A stretch of DNA of 64,000 nt from CAZGMJ01 sp964526785 (GTDB lineage Bacteria > Planctomycetota > Phycisphaerae > Sedimentisphaerales > Anaerobacaceae), in the NCBI GenBank assembly GCA_964526785.1, contig CAZGMJ010000022.1, positions 12,240 to 76,239 of the forward strand, given 5' to 3'. The notes under the pieces are model-generated. The model worked only from the letters and a program-made list of their open reading frames with translations. It made no database searches and was not told the origin of the DNA. The position numbers and the translations under genes were made by a program. The stretch's first letter is position 1. Each line of letters starts with the position of its first letter. Positions 62,843-64,000 of this stretch are shown here, one piece after another.

Positions 62843-62893
62843 CGTCTGTCAGTTTCGACCGCGGGGTAAGCAGTTTCTCTGCAGGGACAGGTA
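62843..62893. repeat. Degenerate partial copy of the tRNA-fMet 5' end and its downstream sequence
   Basis: CGCGGGGTA-AGCAGTTT at 62860-62876 matches the first 18 bases of the tRNA-fMet (CGCGGGGTAGAGCAGTTT, 61273 on) with a single base missing. The sequence before it (GTCTGTCAGTTT) resembles that before the tRNA (GTCTGACAATTG), and AGGGACAGGTAT a few bases later equals the start of the tRNA terminator. It looks like a collapsed copy with most of the tRNA removed, a possible attachment-site remnant. Confidence 0.5.
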
Positions 62894-63214
62894 TCACTCA
62901 ACCTGCTCACGTGACTCTATCCAGTTTTGAATATCGCACCAGCGACACCGGATAGCACCTCTGGTGCCTCGACCGAGAGAAATCGGTCGCACGCCCGCCT
63001 GACGCAACCACCTACGCGCCGACGACCGTGTGGTATCGAGCAGCCCGGCAAGGGATTTCAAGCTGATGGTCTGCAATTGCTCGCGACCAACGTTGTGCTT
63101 TGCGGTCTGCCTGATCGGCTTTGAATGATTCATGGGCCCTCTGGCTTTTCCCGAGCAGTTGCTGCGAGACGTGCTGTTGTTGTCACGTTTCATTGCGTGT
63201 GAATTTCGACCCAT
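62894..63214 (-). CDS. Excisionase-like helix-turn-helix protein
   Basis: 106 aa from ATG 63214, 14 bases after the preceding gene; GTG 63220 with AGGG upstream is an alternative. The N-terminal half is polar and basic. Residues about 50-106 carry the HTH (ISLKSLAGLLDTTRSSARRW, then RCRWCDIQNWIE), matching the MerR-like/excisionase pattern in which the last helix contains 'W...I..W'. Such proteins direct integrase towards excision. Same strand as, and directly after, the small protein gene at 63228; opposite the integrase. Function in excision is inferred. Confidence 0.75.
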   Translation of the reverse strand: MGRNSHAMKRDNNSTSRSNCSGKARGPMNHSKPIRQTAKHNVGREQLQTISLKSLAGLLDTTRSSARRWLRQAGVRPISLGRGTRGAIRCRWCDIQNWIESREQVE

Positions 63215-63227
63215 ACTCACAGTTTCC

Positions 63228-63470
63228 CTATCCTTCCTCGTCCGTCGAGCGCACCCGCAAATGCCGGTAGGCTTGATCGGCCAGCAAACCGACCTTCGGC
63301 AAGTCTTCGACCTCGAACGTGCTGGTGTGTTTCCACTCGTCACCGACTTTGTACGCTCTGCTAATCGTCGCGTTATGGATCGTTGCCGGTTTGCCGTCGA
63401 CGCTCTTCTCGTTCGCCCAGATGCTCAGGGTGATAGCACCACATTTGATTCTCTTTTCCGGTTTACTCAT
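63228..63470 (-). CDS. Small conserved mobile-element protein
   Basis: 80 aa from ATG 63470, with GGAGG eight bases upstream. IKCGAITLSIWANEKSVDGK, then NATISRAYKVGDEWKHTSTF and LPKVGLLADQAYRHL, forms a short beta-sheet domain followed by a helix. I recall proteins of this pattern (strands with 'WANE' or 'WKNE', then 'DLP.....ADQA') beside integrases in Planctomycetes and other bacteria. Role unknown. It is followed by the excisionase-like gene, an apparent two-gene unit. Confidence 0.8.
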   Translation of the reverse strand: MSKPEKRIKCGAITLSIWANEKSVDGKPATIHNATISRAYKVGDEWKHTSTFEVEDLPKVGLLADQAYRHLRVRSTDEEG

Positions 63471-63833
63471 CGTCGTGCCTCCATAGATTGATGTTAATAT
63501 CTTCACTCAGTTACGCTGTAGAACCGTGCGCCGCTTTCCGGTGCCATATGTGTCTGCGTGCGACCTCCGCACGCTCCGGCAGAACATCCGCAGCACCCCG
63601 CATATCCCAAACAGCTATTTACAACAACAATTCCATCACCTCCTTTGCGCGATTGCCGCGCTCGCCGACAGGCGAATCGCATAGATGGGCAATCGCCGCA
63701 TCTCAATGCACATTCGCCATTGCCATCGTGTTGGCCGAAGGGTCTCTTCTTGGCACTGCCATGATCCTCTTGTCCCTGAGCGCACCGGCACCGCTGATCG
63801 AGTGTGCCAGCGGCAGGGAGCCTCGATGTCGTC
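63471..63833. other. Region without a supported gene
   Basis: Long frames are open on the minus strand by composition, including a Cys-rich one from 63898 to 63503, but none has a ribosome-binding site or recognisable protein. Confidence 0.4.
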
Positions 63834-63998
63834 TCAGGCATATATGGCGTGCCGGCAATGCCTTTCTTCCTCGGGCACCTCATTGTCCGGTTCCTCATAG
63901 TCTTTGCACGATTGACACTCTTGATCCGTTACGCACTGATCGTACAGGAGGTATAACCGAAAGTTGTGGATGGACGGATGAAGAAAGCGGCGTATCCT
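63834..63998 (-). CDS. Possible partial Cys-rich protein running off the window
   Basis: One minus frame is open from the window edge to a TGA at 63834 and ends with YDQCVTDQECQSCKDYEEPD and a further Cys-x3-His-type cluster (RHCRHAIYA). Five Cys/His positions in 40 residues suggest a small metal-binding domain, but the length is short enough for a chance open frame. A plus-strand AGGAGG at 63946-63951 competes with it. Family not recognised. Confidence 0.3.
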   Translation of the reverse strand, partial: RIRRFLHPSIHNFRLYLLYDQCVTDQECQSCKDYEEPDNEVPEEERHCRHAIYA

Positions 63999-64000
63999 TA

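Noticed and set aside
63700..63770. MAVPRR on the minus strand, resembling the start of ribosomal protein L32
   Set aside because: Only six residues match; the following sequence and the short frame do not continue as L32.
63503..63898. Cys-rich minus-strand frame near the right edge
   Set aside because: No ribosome-binding site, and its composition is not like a folded protein. It overlaps another open frame with equal claim.

Overview
The window looks like chromosome of a planctomycete, probably a Phycisphaerae-type organism. The evidence is a cluster of PEP-CTERM exported proteins, a twin-arginine type I sulfatase, a ribosomal protein L22 with an extra N-terminal domain, no rpmD (L30) gene in the ribosomal cluster, frequent GTG/TTG starts, and the order tRNA-Thr, tuf, rpmG, tRNA-Trp, secE, nusG that I also associate with the related Chlamydiae. 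An NfnAB-type electron-bifurcating pair fits an anaerobic or fermentative life. The assignment comes from family recognition, not from a database search.

Left part (1-26.7 kb), accessory and metabolic genes. On the minus strand there is one partial exported protein and a two-gene PEP-CTERM operon whose upstream region carries an unusual set of repeated motifs. An Mrr-type nuclease, a small membrane protein, a sulfatase and two hypothetical genes follow. Then come trpS-DUF2007-scpA, nfnA-nfnB, a DUF2490 outer-membrane-type protein, and a DUF1015-aminotransferase pair. A minus-strand operon (lipoprotein, galE, eukaryotic-type hexokinase, nagB, nagA) handles amino-sugar and nucleotide-sugar metabolism. 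A TAT-exported beta-propeller-like protein, XerD and a secreted HEAT-repeat protein end this part.

Middle (27.0-61.2 kb), information-processing block, all on the plus strand. It holds tRNA-Thr, tuf, rpmG, tRNA-Trp, secE, nusG, rplKAJL, rpoBC, rpsLG, fusA, then the S10-spc-alpha cluster from rpsJ to rplQ with secY, adk, map, infA, rpmJ and rpoA, and a HIT-family gene. A terminator separates rpsG from fusA. Hairpin-bearing leaders precede rplJ and rpsJ and are candidates for autogenous ribosomal-protein control.

Right end (61.2-64 kb), a mobile-element edge. An initiator tRNA-Met with its own terminator is followed by a perfect 11-bp tandem repeat, a tyrosine recombinase lacking two usual catalytic residues, a degenerate partial copy of the tRNA 5' end, and minus-strand genes for a small element-type protein and an excisionase-like HTH protein. 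The element continues past the window.

I saw no CRISPR array, rRNA or complete insertion sequence. The best leads for something under-described are the L22 N-terminal domain, the motif array upstream of the PEP-CTERM operon, and the tRNA-fMet-associated integrase module. None of these is proven here to be a new system.
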